Shown piece after piece: positions 22,894 to 35,518 of a DNA stretch of 64,000 bases. The notes beneath the pieces were generated by a model. That model was given only the letters and a program-made list of their open reading frames with translations, made no database searches and was not told where the DNA came from. Origin of the DNA: Agapanthus africanus (taxonomy: Eukaryota > Streptophyta > Magnoliopsida > Asparagales > Amaryllidaceae). How positions within the stretch are numbered: position 1 is the first letter of the stretch; each line of letters begins with the position of its first letter. The stretch spans positions 406,752,248-406,816,247 of the forward strand of contig CM057347.1 of NCBI GenBank assembly GCA_030015575.1, written 5' to 3'. The position numbers and the translations under genes are program-made.

Positions 22894-25100
22894 TGTAGGG
22901 TTCCTAGGCACACTAATGAGGTCTCACAAGGCATCAACCATGCCAATTTCAAATTTTAACGGTGCCGAGAAACCCTAACAAGATCGTTGGCTAGATTTTT
23001 AGGCGACAAAGCAAACTAGTTAACACTTAACTACAAGAATACGGAAATACAACCTTTGTAGATCCGGTCCTCCACCTCCACGGCTCCGTGATGAAGTCCA
23101 CTCCGCTGTCTAAATCAAATCCCGGGCTCTAGCGTCGGCTTCATCGGAGAAAGAGCGGGCTAGGTCATCGACGACGTGCCGAAGATGATCTACGTCGAGG
23201 CATCGCTAGATCAAGCTCCACCTTCACCAAGCCATGAAAACTTGTGAAGGAAACACCCTATACTACTTGGCAAGAGGTAGAGGATGAAGAAATAGGAAGT
23301 GGGTTCACTTTAGAATTGGATTTCTCACTCATTTTCATCAATCACCATTGATGAAATGAAGCTTTCTTCATGAAAGAAGATGAAGAAGATGAAGATAATA
23401 TTATGATAAGTTAATTTGAATATAATAGAAAAATCCATTCTTATCATAATATTAACCATGGTCAAGTGTAGAGAACTAACTAAGGTTTAAGTGAATGGTT
23501 AGGGTTAAGCATAAGACAAAATGGTCACTTTAGTCAAAGCTTCATGAAGCTTCAAAGATAAAACAAAACTAGCAACCATTTTCCTTTTTTCTTTCCAAAA
23601 CAAATAAATAAATAAATAATAAAGAAAAGCAAAACCCTAATCATTAACTTAACCATGGTTTAATCTTTACACTTAACCAAGTTAACATGCATCATCAAAC
23701 ATGATACAACCAAGTGCACAAAAGTATATCACATATACAACTTGTGCAATCCAAGTGAGAAAATCCATATAAAGTGAACCAATACTAGTTAATGCAAAGT
23801 ATATATATCAAATATATAATTATACATTAAATCATTAAATCAACACTTGATTCAATGATCCGGTCATGTCGCACATAACCGACTAGTATCCAATGTATCG
23901 GCTTATCGAATCAATCCTTGATTCGATAACTAGGTTATATCGCATACAACCATTCGATACAATCATCGCGAGAATAGAATACGGTATCACATACATGCAT
24001 TATTCTCGGTCCCGCACATATCTCATATGCGCTCCTATTTCGTTTCGCTTGAGCCAGGAAACCCCTGTATAGGACTCTAAAGACTCGTCAATACGCCGGC
24101 AGCAGATGATGATCATATCAAGCACCCACAAGCCGCAAGCGGTCTGCTAAACGTAACGGCCACCCGGGTATTGAGAGATCTGAAGATCGACGAGCAAGCC
24201 CGCTCACACTCCAGTGAATCCAACCAGTAACACTACCGTACAGTCCGGTCTGATCGTCTGATATGTCGCATATCTCGCCTAGGGGTGGTAAACGTCAGAC
24301 CCCAATAGCTCGATAAGTCGTGTCGATATGAGGTCTATAACAATTCGAGAAACTACTGGTAACACTTACCAGTAAATCTCAGCAACCCTGGCCAGGGATT
24401 TCCTGTTATAGCCAATCGAACACAGCGCAACATCAACCCCCTATACCGGGAGAGACGAATCCCCTCCTATCGCTCATTGCCTCCATGTGACTCGGGACTG
24501 TACCCAAAAACCACCGTTTTGCACGCCCTCTTGGACGTGGTAAGATGGAAATCAAAGCACAGTGGGAACCACACAAGTCTCTATGACGATCTCGGGTCAA
24601 CAGACTACTCTGTACCAGTGTCACCAGAGAACTGCCATCTGACGTAAGGTATAATACCATCTGAGAGTTCTCAGCGAGTCCGTCCAGTGTACCCAGTCTC
24701 TACTGAGCATCCGTATATCATCTCTGATGTCAAACACCGATGGATATGGGATCATCCATCGCCCATCTGTATGGGTCGAGAAGGTACACGCTAGTCTACT
24801 CTGGTATATCGATGCCCCGTCTCGATACACCCACGACTAGGGACTTTGAAGGATGTACTTATGGACTACCATGTCCCCACTAGTATGATCCGCATCATAG
24901 TCCAGGTAGTCAAGTACACATCCTAAGGGCTTTACCAACATGTAACAGAGAGACAATCAGTGTATACGTTAAGGTAAAGTGCAACCAGATAGCATACTAT
25001 CATGTCGAGCAAGAAAGTCCTCCCTATATATGTCCCAGCATCCACTACAATATACATCCAATGTACAGTAATGGCCTCTAGGGCATACATATAACTAACA
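22894..25100 (-). repeat. 5' LTR of C1
   Basis: 2207 bp, about 99% identical by eye to the 3' LTR (14739-16944). Confidence 0.92.
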
Positions 25101-25323
25101 AGAAGTCGATGCAATTCTCTTGTAATTTTTTTTCATAGTGAAAGTTCTCATCGCGGTTACAGGATTAGGTGCTAGTTGCATCGAACCGGGGTAAATCTTG
25201 TATGTTGTTGTTGGTATGTTCTTTTCGTGTGCTTTGGTATCCGTCAGACAGTTATTTTTCAATCTACCTTAAAATAATGGTCTTGGATTTCCGCTGCGCA
25301 GCAGATCCGTAATCCTTACAACA

Positions 25324-25945
25324 ACTTGTTCTTTAAATAATTAATAAAAATACATGTGAGGGTTCTACAGTGAGAGCTATGACTAAGCTATGAGAGTGGA
25401 GACCTAAATTCTAATAAGTTAACTAGTAAATAACTTTGTGAGGTGGATGTGTTACCAACTTGAACGGAGTTGATCATTTTGATATTGCCTAAATTTGTCT
25501 ATTGCATTCTTGAATATGGAAATTTAAGTTCGATTTTGACTCCAACTCACTCATTAAGATGAAAGTTTAGGTTATGTCTTACATCTACACCAAAGATAAC
25601 TTCTATATATGTTCAGATATTTTTATATAAGTCCCTTTGAGTGTAGAGATTTTGGGATTAAATTATGAAATTTGATTACTTTTTATGACCAATGAAAATC
25701 TTTATTTTATCAAAGATTAGGATATAACAGAATAGAAAAAACAGATTCATATAGCTGACTAAAAAATTTTGAGATAATTTGTCATTATTGTTGTTGTATG
25801 AAAGATGAGGACAAATTTGCTTGGTCTACTCAGAATCGATCACGCCCTTTTAATAACCATTTACAAAAAGCCGTCAATTTTCTTACATACTCATTTCTAC
25901 ATTTGAAATATGGTTCCCTTAATACCAAAATAATACAATTCTTGA
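25324..25945. other. Unassigned AT-rich sequence between elements A and G6
   Basis: 622 bp with no protein similarity, LTR edge or RNA gene that I can see. It separates the two nests and may be host intergenic DNA or a decayed repeat. Confidence 0.5.
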
Positions 25946-26378
25946 TGTAGAGCATATGTCGAGATTAATTAAGATTTTTACAGGAGATATGATTGAGATT
26001 TGGGAAAAAATCGGCATGGGATTATTAACAATTTAAATTAAGATTTAATTAAGATTTGTTGCAATTTAAATTATTTAGATCTTATTAGTTTATATTAGAT
26101 TTATTTTATTGTCTTTCTTTTTTAAGTTAAGATTTATTTCTTTTTGGTCCAGGATTTTATTCTCTTATCTCAAGGGATGAGAACTATTGTATTTGGGAGT
26201 TGATTTTGGTTATTGAATAAAAGTTGTTTGTTAGAAAAAGAAAAGTTATGGTTTTTGTATTTAAGGAGAGGCCATCATATCTCGTCCTTGGTTATTTATA
26301 GTTTTGTTCTTATGATTTCTCTAGAGAGGGAGTAGATCGTGCTGAGTATTGAGCCTCCGTAGGCTGATCCTTATTATG

Positions 26379-26391
26379 TGGTATCAAAGTG
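26379..26391 (+). other. Primer-binding site of G6
   Basis: TGGTATCAAAGTG, an initiator tRNA-Met-type site often seen in short-LTR chromoviruses. Confidence 0.6.
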
Positions 26392-26399
26392 TAGGCGTC

Positions 26400-26537
26400 A
26401 TCGCATTCTTGGTGAAAGGCGTAGAACCGATAGTACACCGTGGGCGTGGCCATGGTGCACAACAACACGAGCGGGAAATGCGAGAAATCGAGATCGAAGA
26501 ACTTCAAAGACAAGTTCAACGACTAACGGAAACTATT
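26400..26537 (+). pseudogene. gag: Gag N-terminus of G6, truncated
   Basis: The frame contains RGRGHGAQQHEREMREIEIEELQRQVQRLTE, here described in two parts: an Arg/Gly-rich start and a Glu/Arg/Leu-rich coiled coil (REIEIEELQRQVQRL). This matches the N-terminus commonly predicted for Gag of plant chromoviruses with short LTRs. The start codon is not clear, and the frame is broken by C4 at 26538. Confidence 0.5.
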
Positions 26538-28678
26538 TGTTGGCTATAGTGCTCTCAAGTTAATTATTGTGATTGTAGGTAGGTAATTATGATAATTGAA
26601 GGAGGACCTATATCGATAGAACAGTCTTACTCGAGATAATAGTATGCTATCTGGTTTGTCTTTATCATTGATGTGTATACGTTTTACTCGATATTACGTG
26701 TCGCTAATACATAATGATAAAGCCTTATTGTTTGACTACCAGCATTATAATAGCGATCATATATGTGGGAGATCGGTAGTCCACAAGCACATCCTTAAAT
26801 GTCCATAGTTGAGAGAGTATCGTGACTGGGTATCGATATTCTGAAGTAGACTAGTGTATCGTTTCTAGACCCTGACGAGGGACGGAAGACGGTCTCATAA
26901 GCCACTGGTGTTGTGTCATTTATGATAGTATACAGGTACTCACTGGAGGTGAGTACACCGGACGGACTCGCCGAAAAATTCTAGATGGTAATATACCAAT
27001 CATCAGATAACAGTTCTCTAGTGATATGAGTACAGGGTATCTTTAGACCTGAGATCGTCATTTGTCTCGTGTGAGTTCCCACTGTACATTGATTACTACC
27101 CTACCACGGCTAAAATGAGTCATGTAAATAGGTTTTAGTTGGGTACAGTACTGAGCCACATGAAGGCAGTAAGTGATCATCAGGAATTCGTCTTTCCCGG
27201 TATTGGGAGTCGATGTCATGATGTGTTCGGTCAACTATCACAATAAATTCTTGGCCAAAGTGAATGAGATTTACTGATGAGAGATCATTAGTTTCTCAGT
27301 GGGTGGTGAGCTTGACACTGGCACGACTTATTAAGTTATTAGGGGTCCGACATTATCCACCTCTTAGACCCGGTATGCGATACTCTTAGACGAAAAGACC
27401 AGAATATACAGAGATTGTCACAGACAGGTTCATTAGGATACGGACGGACTTGATTGTCGGCTTTCATCAATACCTGGGTATCCGTTACGTACGGCTAGTG
27501 TCGTAGACGTGCTTGTGGTTAAACTCACTGTCAGTGTATTATCGAATCTTTAGAGTCCCATACAGAGAGTTTTTCCCGTTCAGGTGAAATTATGTAGAGA
27601 CCGTATATTGATACATGTAGAATTCTGATTAAATACATGTACTGGCTACATGAATATTAATCAGACGGTTAGTAATACTAGCCGGCTTAAGATTAAGCCG
27701 GATTATTAAATCGAGTATTGATTTAATAATTTGCATATATATATATATTCTAGTATTATGTTCATTGTATTTTTCTATCACTAAGGTATTCGTATTTTGA
27801 TATGAATACGGGTATGTATATACGGGGAATGTATTTTGTATTTATGCATTATACGTTCTAGAAGGAGGATACCTCATTTCCATATAATTTCTTTTATAGA
27901 AATTAGGAAATGAGGTATAGGGGTGAGGTGGCATATGTTATGGTAAGAGGAATGGCTATATATTTTATTTAATTCATTTGGACATACTATTCAAGTATTG
28001 TTGCTTTTGTTTATTGCAAAAATGATTTTGTAAAAACCATATGATAGCTTATTTCTCTCCCTTGACTTGATCATTCTCATACTTAGCTTCTTTCTCATCT
28101 CTTTCTCCTCCTTCATCCTTTATGTTCTCATGTGTTGAGAAAAATAGCAAAAGGCTCTCTTGATTTTTCATATGAGTAGTAAAAGTGATAGATAAAGTAC
28201 TAAATCACATTTTACACCCCTAATCACCTTAGATTAGCAATCTAAGGTCTTTAGTTGCTTCACTATGTGAAGTTAGAGTTTAGACAAGGTTCTCTCGGGT
28301 GGAACATCTTCGGTGAAGGAGGACCGGTTTGCAAGCATGATCTGGAGCTTATTGGAGGCCTTGCTAGAGTCCACAACATCACTGCTTGGTCACTATGTCC
28401 TCATAAGCTCACTGCTAGAAGATATGGATGATTCAAGGATCACCAGAGTTCAAGCTTGATCCCGGCGGCTCATGGAGCTTATATGGAGGATTTGAATACA
28501 AAAGACACGACTACAAAGGTTTTAATCACCAACTAAGTAGTTAAACTCCTTTGTATGTTTGCTAGTTTAGTGCTTGGTTAAGATTCTAGGTTTAAGTTGC
28601 TAGTGCCATGTTTCAAAATTAAAGTTTTTCATTCCGCATCGGCCACGGTTAGCGGCAAGGTCACTAAGAACTTCATCA
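26538..28678 (+). repeat. 5' LTR of C4
   Basis: 2141 bp, start TGTTGGCTATAGTGC, end CTTCATCA before the primer site. Interior blocks match C3 and C1/C2 LTRs (GATAGTATGCTATCTGGTTT, GAGTTCCCACTGT, TTTAGAGTCCC). Confidence 0.75.
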
Positions 28679-28691
28679 TGGTGTCACAGCC
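28679..28691 (+). other. Primer-binding site of C4
   Basis: TGGTGTCACAGCC directly after the LTR; differs from the C3 site TGGTATCAGAGCC at two positions. Confidence 0.7.
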
Positions 28692-29878
28692 GTCCAAACA
28701 CTAGAATTAGTATTAGACGATGCTCAAGTTTCGAAACCGAAAATTTTCGTTTTTCAAAACCCAAAATGTCCTAGTTTCTGTTCGAAATTTTTTGGTCTCT
28801 AAATTTTTTAAAGTATTGTAAAAGAGAAGTATGGACATGAAATTGAGACTTTTTAAAAACGAGTAACAAAAGAGCACTTTGGGTTGCTACTTTTGGGTTT
28901 TTGGCCATTTCTGGCGGCTATGGTTCCTCTATTTTGCCTCATTTTTATACAGTGTCTTTTGTTTTTGGAATTGAGATTTTGGTGTACTTTGTTTTTGCCC
29001 ATGTCTCTATTGATGTTACCTTTGTTTATGGGAAACATGGAAATATTTTGAATCAAAACTTTAGCATTGTTTACTGTTTGTGATGTTGTATATGTGTTTT
29101 AAACGTCGTCTAATTGTTACAGGTCGATTAGATGAGGTTGGACATATTTGCTTGTGTTGTTGTGATGTATATCTGTGTGATGGTTTAGACGGATTATCGT
29201 GTTGGATTCCCCTCATGTGATGTTTTTTGTACAGTTATGTCATTTTTATATTCATTATTTCGGGACGAGCGTCCGACTTGTGGACTTCCGTTTTTTCCTG
29301 TTTGGGGCACGACCAAGATGCGGCCGATGTCACCGTTGTATATTATTTCATTTCTGTACTGGGATAAACCCGTGGAGAAGTGCTCGAATAGCTGGGTTCG
29401 AGAGTGTGCTTGGTGGTCTTTTCGCAGTGGTGAGTTCGAGCCACCTCGCTCTAGAATTGGCGGGCTATTCATCGCACTTGTAGGGGTTTTAAGATGACCC
29501 ACGGTGGAGTTCTCAAGTTACCGAATTCCATGAAGTATTGGGTGGCCCACTCATAACATTGAGTGAGAGTTGAATCACTTCTAGAATTGGCGGGTAACTT
29601 GCCGCAATCGTAGGGGTCATGGTTCAATATCGTACGGTCTATCCACCGACCGGGGATCGTTGCTTTTTGTCTGTGACTCAGAAAAAGTTTGGGGCTCCTA
29701 GTTTATTTGCTATTCCATATTGGTTATCGCATGCCTGTGATGTTTATTATCTGCCTTTGATAAGATATATTATAAATATGTATATATGTTTTGCATCCGC
29801 GCTAGTCTTGTCCCCTCCCTGCCGTAAGTTAAGTAACCTTACGTTGATGACCCGGGACCCCATGACGAATGCGGATGG
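28692..29878 (+). other. 5' leader of C4 (first part only)
   Basis: Holds two direct copies of a TCTAGAATTGGCGGG...CGTAGGGGT module (about 29450-29487 and 29580-29619) and the compensated hairpin CGTAAG/CTTACG (29823-29843). The order matches C3 (54972-55382). The GC-rich palindrome pair is only vaguely preserved near 28902-28930. No coding region. Confidence 0.65.
29823..29843 (+). other. Compensated hairpin CGTAAG/CTTACG (C4)
   Basis: Same 6-bp stem and 9-nt loop as CGTTAG/CTAACG in C1, C2 and C3, but one base pair is changed on both sides (T-A to A-T). Confidence 0.65.
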
Positions 29879-30862
29879 TGTTGGATATATTGCCCTCAAG
29901 GCAATTATTGTAATTGCAGGTAGGAGATTATGATAATTGAACAAGGACCTATACGGGTATAACAGTCTTATTCGAGATGATAGTATACTATTTGGTTTGT
30001 CTTTATTATTATGTATATACGTTTTGATAAAGTTCATAGGATTATTACTTGACTACTAGCATTATGATGGCGATTATATACATGAGAGCTGGGTGGTCCA
30101 TAAGCACATCCTTAAATGTCCCTAGTTGAGGGAGTATCGAGACTAGGCATCGATACTCCGGAATAGATTAGTGTATAATTTTCGAGACCCCGATGAAGGG
30201 TGGTGGCCGGTCTCACAAGCCATTGGTGTTGAGTCACCTAAGATAGTATACAGGTGCTCACTAGTGGTGAGTACACCGGACAGACTCGCCGAGAACTTCT
30301 AGATGGTATTATACCTATCGTCAGATAGAAGTTCTCTTATGGCATGTGTACAGGTTAGTCCTTTGACATGAGATTTTCATTTGTCTCGTATGAGTTCCCA
30401 CTATACTTAGATTACTACCCTACCATGACTCAAAAGTGTCGTACAAATTGGTTTTAGTTGGGTACAGTCCGGAGCTACATGGAGGCAGTGAACAATTGCC
30501 AAGGATTCGTCTCTCCCGGTATTGGGAGTCGATGTCGCGCTGTGTTGGGTCAGCCATCACCAGAAATCCTTGGCCAAGGTGGATGAGATTTACTGATGTG
30601 ATATCAGTAGTTTCTCAGTGGGTGATGAGCTTCAGACTGGCACGACTTATCTGGTTAGTAGGGGTTTGACATTATCCACTCCCTTGACCCGGTATGCGAT
30701 TATCTTAGACGAAGAGACCGGACTGTACGGAGATTGTCACAGACAGACTCAGTAGGGGTACAGATGAGTTTGCTCGTCGACCTTCCTTTTGCTCAATACC
30801 TGAGTAGCCGTTACGTACAGCTAGTACCGCTGACGTGCTTGTGGTTAAACCCACTGCCAGTG
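29879..30862 (+). repeat. C4-type LTR, right part cut by T5
   Basis: Starts TGTTGGATATATTGCC and follows the C4 5' LTR to CCACTGCCAGTG, where T5 begins. The missing part should resume after T5's 3' end. Confidence 0.7.
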
Positions 30863-32485
30863 TGTAACACTTTGGAATGTGATTAGTATTAATTAAGCGT
30901 TAATACGGGTTTTTAAGGAAAAGTTTACCAAATAAGGTTCCTCACATTTTATATCAATTAATTAATATTTTATTATTATTTGATATGGCTTGCACACACA
31001 CACGTGCATGTTAATGTGAGAGTTAGTTAGTTTTAATCTTGTTAAGAGACCAAGACACCTTAGTTAATCCTTGCCCTAATTTAACCTTGCCTTAGATATT
31101 TTTGGGTAAGAAATTATCTTTTGCTTTGGGTTGAGAGAGAGAGGTGTGGCAAGGTGAGTCAAGAGGCATTAATAGAGCATTAATGAGGTGAGGGGAGGAG
31201 AGTGAGTGTAAGGTTTTGATTCACACTACACCCACCTCTCACCAATTAAACTCTCTCACTCTATCATTTTCTCTCACTCTCAATTATTGCTCATTTCCTT
31301 CAACCCCAAACTGAACCCTCACCTCCCACTTCACAAATCCTTGCTAAAGTTCACAAAAATCCATGGAAAACACTTCAAATATCTTGATTTACCACTAAGT
31401 TGCCTTGGAGCTCGGAAAGCTAGGATTTTTGAGCAAGAGTGGCTAGGTAATGATCTCTAAACTGATATTTATGAGTTATTTTGTTGTGTTGCCTTGAAGT
31501 TATGGTTTAGAACACTAAAGGTAGTGTTTTGTGCAAATATCGTATTTTTAGTTTCAACTTTGAGTCCCTGTGATCTGCTGTAGAACAAGGTGTTTTCTGG
31601 AAAAGTTCCCATCACAGTGACATAGTGTTGTGACCTAGAACCCACCATAAAAACCTGAGACCACCCCTTAAATTTTGGGCCGCAGATTTATTAGTTCTGG
31701 CCGCAAATTGCAGCCAGAGTGGGGCTGGGGTGTTAAATCTTTGTCGTGGGGTCTCTGGGGTTGTTTGTGGGCTCGTGGTACTTGCAATTTTCACCAATTT
31801 TTAGTATATCAAAATCTGGGACCACTTTGCTATATTCTAGTGTTTTGAGTATGCGTGTTACGTTATCCGATACGGTTCGTGATCTGGTGTGCTGCTACAC
31901 TTGGGCTGGTGTTGGTGTGTCGTCACGCACATTAGCCATTAGTCGAACACTTGTGGGTTGGATTGGAGTTGGTGCGTTGGTCAAACGTCTTGTGTACATG
32001 ATATTGATTGATTTCTAAGATTTGCACTGGTTATGTTTTGTGTTAATAGGATCGCAGGCGGGTACTTCGGACGCTGCGAAGAAAGGGAAGCAGGCGATTA
32101 GATTTACCTAGCCCGTGACTGTCGCTGAGTAGATTTAACATCTACGGAGAATTCGCCCGCATGGCGTTATGCGTCAGGGCTAGATATGATATGATATTAG
32201 CCGCATGTTTATATTGAACATATAAAGTTTGCGTATAAACTTCATTGCATTTTATTACTTTTTGTGCTTGGACTTGTACCCTTTGGACACTGCACTATTA
32301 TTGACGGTTCATGTTGCACGAGCACTGATTGTATGCCACCCACACCGTCAATAATTGCCATGACACGCACAAAACACATACATATATGATATTGTTTGGT
32401 TAGGGACATTGAGACATTGATTCATATTCCATTGTGCATATGACATATAGCATACCTGTATACCTACATGCTTACACATATGCCT

Positions 32486-34718
32486 TGTAGGGTTCCTAGG
32501 CACTCTAATGAGGTCTCACATGGCATCAACCATGCCAATTTCAAATTTTACAAATGCCGAAAAACCCTAATACGGATTCGTCGACTAGAGTATAGGCGAA
32601 AAGTAAAACTAGTTAACGACTTAACTAAAAGTGAGAAGCTACAACCTTTGTAGATCCAGTTCTCCACTTCCTTAGCTCCACGTGGACGTCCTCTCGCTGT
32701 CCAAGTCGGATCTAGGACTCTAGCATCGGCTTCATCGGAGAAATGAGCGGACAAGTCGTCGGCTACGATGCCGAAGATGATCTACGTCGAGGTTACACAA
32801 GATCAAGCTCCAACTTCACCAAGTTGAGAAACTTGTGAAGAAAACACCCTATACTACTTGGCAAGAGGTAGAGGGTGAAGAAATAGGAGATGGGTTCACT
32901 TTAGAATTGGATTTCTCACACTTTTGCTCAACATGCCATTAATGGTGTCAAGCTTTTTCTTCATCTCAAGAAGAAGAAGAAGAAGATGAAGATGATTATG
33001 ATAAGTTAATTAAAATGCAAAAGAAAATGAATACTTATCATAATATGAACCATGGTTAGGTGTAGAGAATTGACTAAGGTTAGATGAATGGTTAGGGTTA
33101 AGCATGAAGACAAAATGGTCACTTTGGTCAAAGCTTCATGAAGCTTCAACAAGCTTCAAGAATGAAAGCAACCATTTTCTTTTCTTTTGCCATTTCTTTT
33201 TAATCCAAATTAAAAAGATAATAGAATGAATAAATAAAAACCCTAACCATTTACTTAACCAAGGTTTAATTCTTTACACAAACCCTAGCAATCATGCATC
33301 ATCAAACATGATACAATCAAGTGCACAAAAGTATATCACATATACAACTTGTGAACTTCAAGTGAGAAAATCCTTTTAAAGTGAACCAATACTAGTTAAT
33401 GCAAAGTAATATATCAAATATATAATTATACATTAAATCATTAAATCAACACTTGATTCAATGATCCGGTCATGACGCACATAACCGACTAGTATCCTAT
33501 GAATCGACTTATCGAATCAATCTTTGATTCGATAACTAGGTTATATCGCATATATCCAATCGAAACATTCATCGCGAGAATGAAATACGGTATCACATAC
33601 ACGCATCATTCTCGGTCCCGCACATATCTCATATGCACCCCTATTTCGTTTCGCTTGAGCCAGGAAACCTCTGTGTAGGACTCTAAAGACTCGTCAATAC
33701 GCCGGCAGCAGATGATGATCATATCAATCACCCACAAGCCGCAAGCGGTCTGCTAAACGTAACGGCCATCCGGGTATTGAGCGATCAGAAGATCGACGAG
33801 CTAGTCCGCTCACACTCCTGTGAATCTAACCAGTAACACTTACCGTACAGTCCGGTCTGTTCGTCTGATATGTCACATATCAAGTCTAAGGGTGGTAAAC
33901 GTCAGACCCCAATAACCGATAAGTCGTGCCGATGTGAGGCTCATAACGGGTCGAGAAACTACTGGTAACACTTACCAGCAAATCTCTGATCAGCCCTGAC
34001 CAGGGACTTCCCTGTTACGGCCAATCGAGCACTGCGCAACATCAACCCCCAATACCGGGAGAGACGAAACCCCTCCTATCGCTCATTGCCTCCATGTGAC
34101 TCGGGACTGTACCCAAAAACCACCGTTTTGCACGCCCTCATGGACGTGGAAGGTGGAGATCAAAGCACAGTGGGAATCACACAAGACTCTATGACGATCT
34201 CGGGTCTACAGACTAACCTGCACAAGTGTCACTTGAGAACTGCCATCTGACGTAAGGTATAATACCATCTGGGAGTTCTCGGCGAGTCCGTCCAGTGTAC
34301 CCAGTCTCCACTGAGCACCCGTATACCATCTCTGATGTCAAACACCAATGGATATGGGATCATCCATCGGCCATCTCATGGGTCGAGAAGCGTATACGCT
34401 AGTCTACACTGGTATATCGATGCCCCGTCTCGATACACCCACGACTAGGGACCTTGAAGGATGTACTTATGGACTACCATGTCCCCACTAGTATGATCCG
34501 CATCATAGTCCAGGTAGTCAAGTACACATCCTAAGGGCTTTACCAACATGTAACTGTAAGACAGTTTAAAGAGACTAGTGTACATGTTAAGATAAAGAGT
34601 AACCAGATAGCATACTATCATATCGAGCAAGAAAGTCATCTCTATATATGTCCAAGCATCCAATATAATATACATCATCTGTACAATACTGGCCTCTAGG
34701 GCATACATACAACTAACA
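32486..34718 (-). repeat. 3' LTR of C2
   Basis: 2233 bp, TGTAGGGTTCCTAGGCAC...ACAACTAACA on the plus strand. Confidence 0.92.
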
Positions 34719-34733
34719 ATCTCCCACTTGCAC
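34719..34733 (-). other. Polypurine tract of C2
   Basis: GTGCAAGTGGGAGAT in sense, directly before the 3' LTR; it overlaps the end of the pol frame by a base or so. Confidence 0.88.
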
Positions 34734-35518
34734 TAGGGCCAGCTGCTGTAGTATCGCATACCGAGCATCTCGAAGAGTCTCTCAAACTGTATCTGGGGAA
34801 TGGCCTTCGTGAGTGGATCCGCCGTGTTGTTCTTCGTGTCAACCCTCCTGACCTCGATCTCCCGGCGATCAACTATCTCCCGGATCAGGTGATACCGCCT
34901 CAGAATATGCCTGGATCGCTGATGGGACCTAGGTTCCTTGGCCAAAGCCACCGCTCCATTGTTATCGCAATACAAAGGTATTGGATGCTCAATGGATGGA
35001 ACCACTCCAAGTTCAGTAATGAACTTCTTGATCCAGACAGCCTCTTTAGCAGCATCGTTGGCAGCGATGTATTCAGCCTCCATCGTCGAGTCTGCCAAGG
35101 TTTCCTGCTTGGAACTCTTCCAGCTAACCGCCCCTCCATAAAGGGTAAAGACAAATCCCGACTGCGACTTAGAGTCGTCCTTATCACTCTGGAAGCTTGA
35201 ATCGGTAAAGGACTCCACTTGGAGTTCTCCGTTACCATACACCAAGAGCATCTCTTTAGTTCTTCGCAAGTACTTGAGAATGCTCTTCACAGCTGTCCAG
35301 TGACTCTCTCCAGGATCAGCTTGATACCTGCTCACTACACTTAGTGAGTATGCTACATCGGGTCTGGTACATAACATCGCGTACATGATAGAGCCTACAG
35401 CCGAAGCATAGGGTATCCCTTGCATGCGAGCTCTCTCCAAATCAGTCTTGGGAGACATCTCTTTGGAGAGAGTGACTCCAGAGATCGTGGGCAAGTTCCC
35501 ACACTTGGATTCTTCCAT
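34733..35518 (-). pseudogene. pol: C2 pol, end of RT and RNase H
   Basis: A 261-residue open segment. It starts in the RT connection region (YASAVGSIMYAMLCTRPDVAYSL, in parts) and continues through copia RNase H. The catalytic carboxylates are in place: TDSSFQSD, MEAEYIA, LYCDNNGA. It ends in the usual tail (TADPLTKAIPQ) a few bases before the PPT. In the intact family this domain degrades the RNA strand during reverse transcription. The Met at 35518 is internal: the frame continues upstream through two stop codons. Confidence 0.88.

Larger units (their letters stand above)
14739..25100 (-). mobile_element. Complete Ty1/copia element C1 (gag-less, pol degenerate)
   Basis: 10362 bp with LTRs 14739-16944 (3') and 22894-25100 (5'), perfect TSD AGAAG, primer site at 22881-22892 and PPT at 16945-16959. 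LTR identity is about 99.0% by eye (about 22 differences over 2206 bp), so insertion is recent. The pol remnant (16960-19741) is nevertheless heavily broken, and no gag is present in the 3.1 kb leader (19742-22880). Same family as C2. Confidence 0.9.
4866..25323 (+). mobile_element. Old Ty1/copia element A, with nested insertions
   Basis: 5' LTR ending at 5155, primer-binding site at 5158, gag start at 5202, degenerate gag and pol, polypurine tract at 14491-14502 and 3' LTR 14503-14738 plus 25106-25323. Nested within it are a solo LTR (5217-7285), a second LTR insertion (7488-11716) and the complete element C1 (14739-25100). Without these the element is about 3.8 kb, shortened by pol deletions. 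Stop codons and frameshifts throughout make it inactive. The gag and protease surroundings resemble the TNT1-like copia group. Confidence 0.8.
14503..25323 (+). repeat. 3' LTR of element A, split by C1
   Basis: Two pieces, 14503-14738 and 25106-25323, together about 454 bp, start TGTTGAAATTTG and end CCTTACAACA. The flanking copies of AGAAG (14734-14738, 25101-25105) are the C1 target duplication. A TATA box, TATAAATA, is at 14641-14648. Confidence 0.85.
25946..26537 (+). mobile_element. Partial Ty3/gypsy element G6: LTR, primer site and gag start
   Basis: A short LTR (about 25946-26376, left edge uncertain), primer site TGGTATCAAAGTG at 26379-26391 and the start of a Gag-like frame. It is cut at 26538 by element C4. 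The rest should lie beyond the right end of this window, after the nest. Confidence 0.55.
26538..30862 (+). mobile_element. Ty1/copia element C4, internally deleted
   Basis: 5' LTR 26538-28678, primer site 28679-28691, leader 28692-29878, then a related LTR from 29879 cut at 30862 by T5. The leader matches the first third of the C3 leader and stops at GCGGATGG, where LTR sequence follows with no pol and no PPT. The two LTRs differ much more (by eye roughly 15-20%) than the pairs in C1-C3. Either the element is old and deleted, or the second LTR belongs to another insertion. Confidence 0.65.

Noticed and set aside
26349-26400. Upstream ATG extending the G6 gag frame into the LTR
   Set aside because: It starts before the primer-binding site (26379), inside the LTR; the Gag-like part begins only after it.
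32548-32754. 68-codon frame present in both C2 LTRs (also 49494-49700)
   Set aside because: With 98% identical LTRs both copies are expected to keep a short frame; no domain and no counterpart in C3.
34900-35238. 112-codon minus-strand and plus-strand frames over C2 RNase H
   Set aside because: They are out-of-frame or antisense shadows of the RNase H segment 34733-35518.
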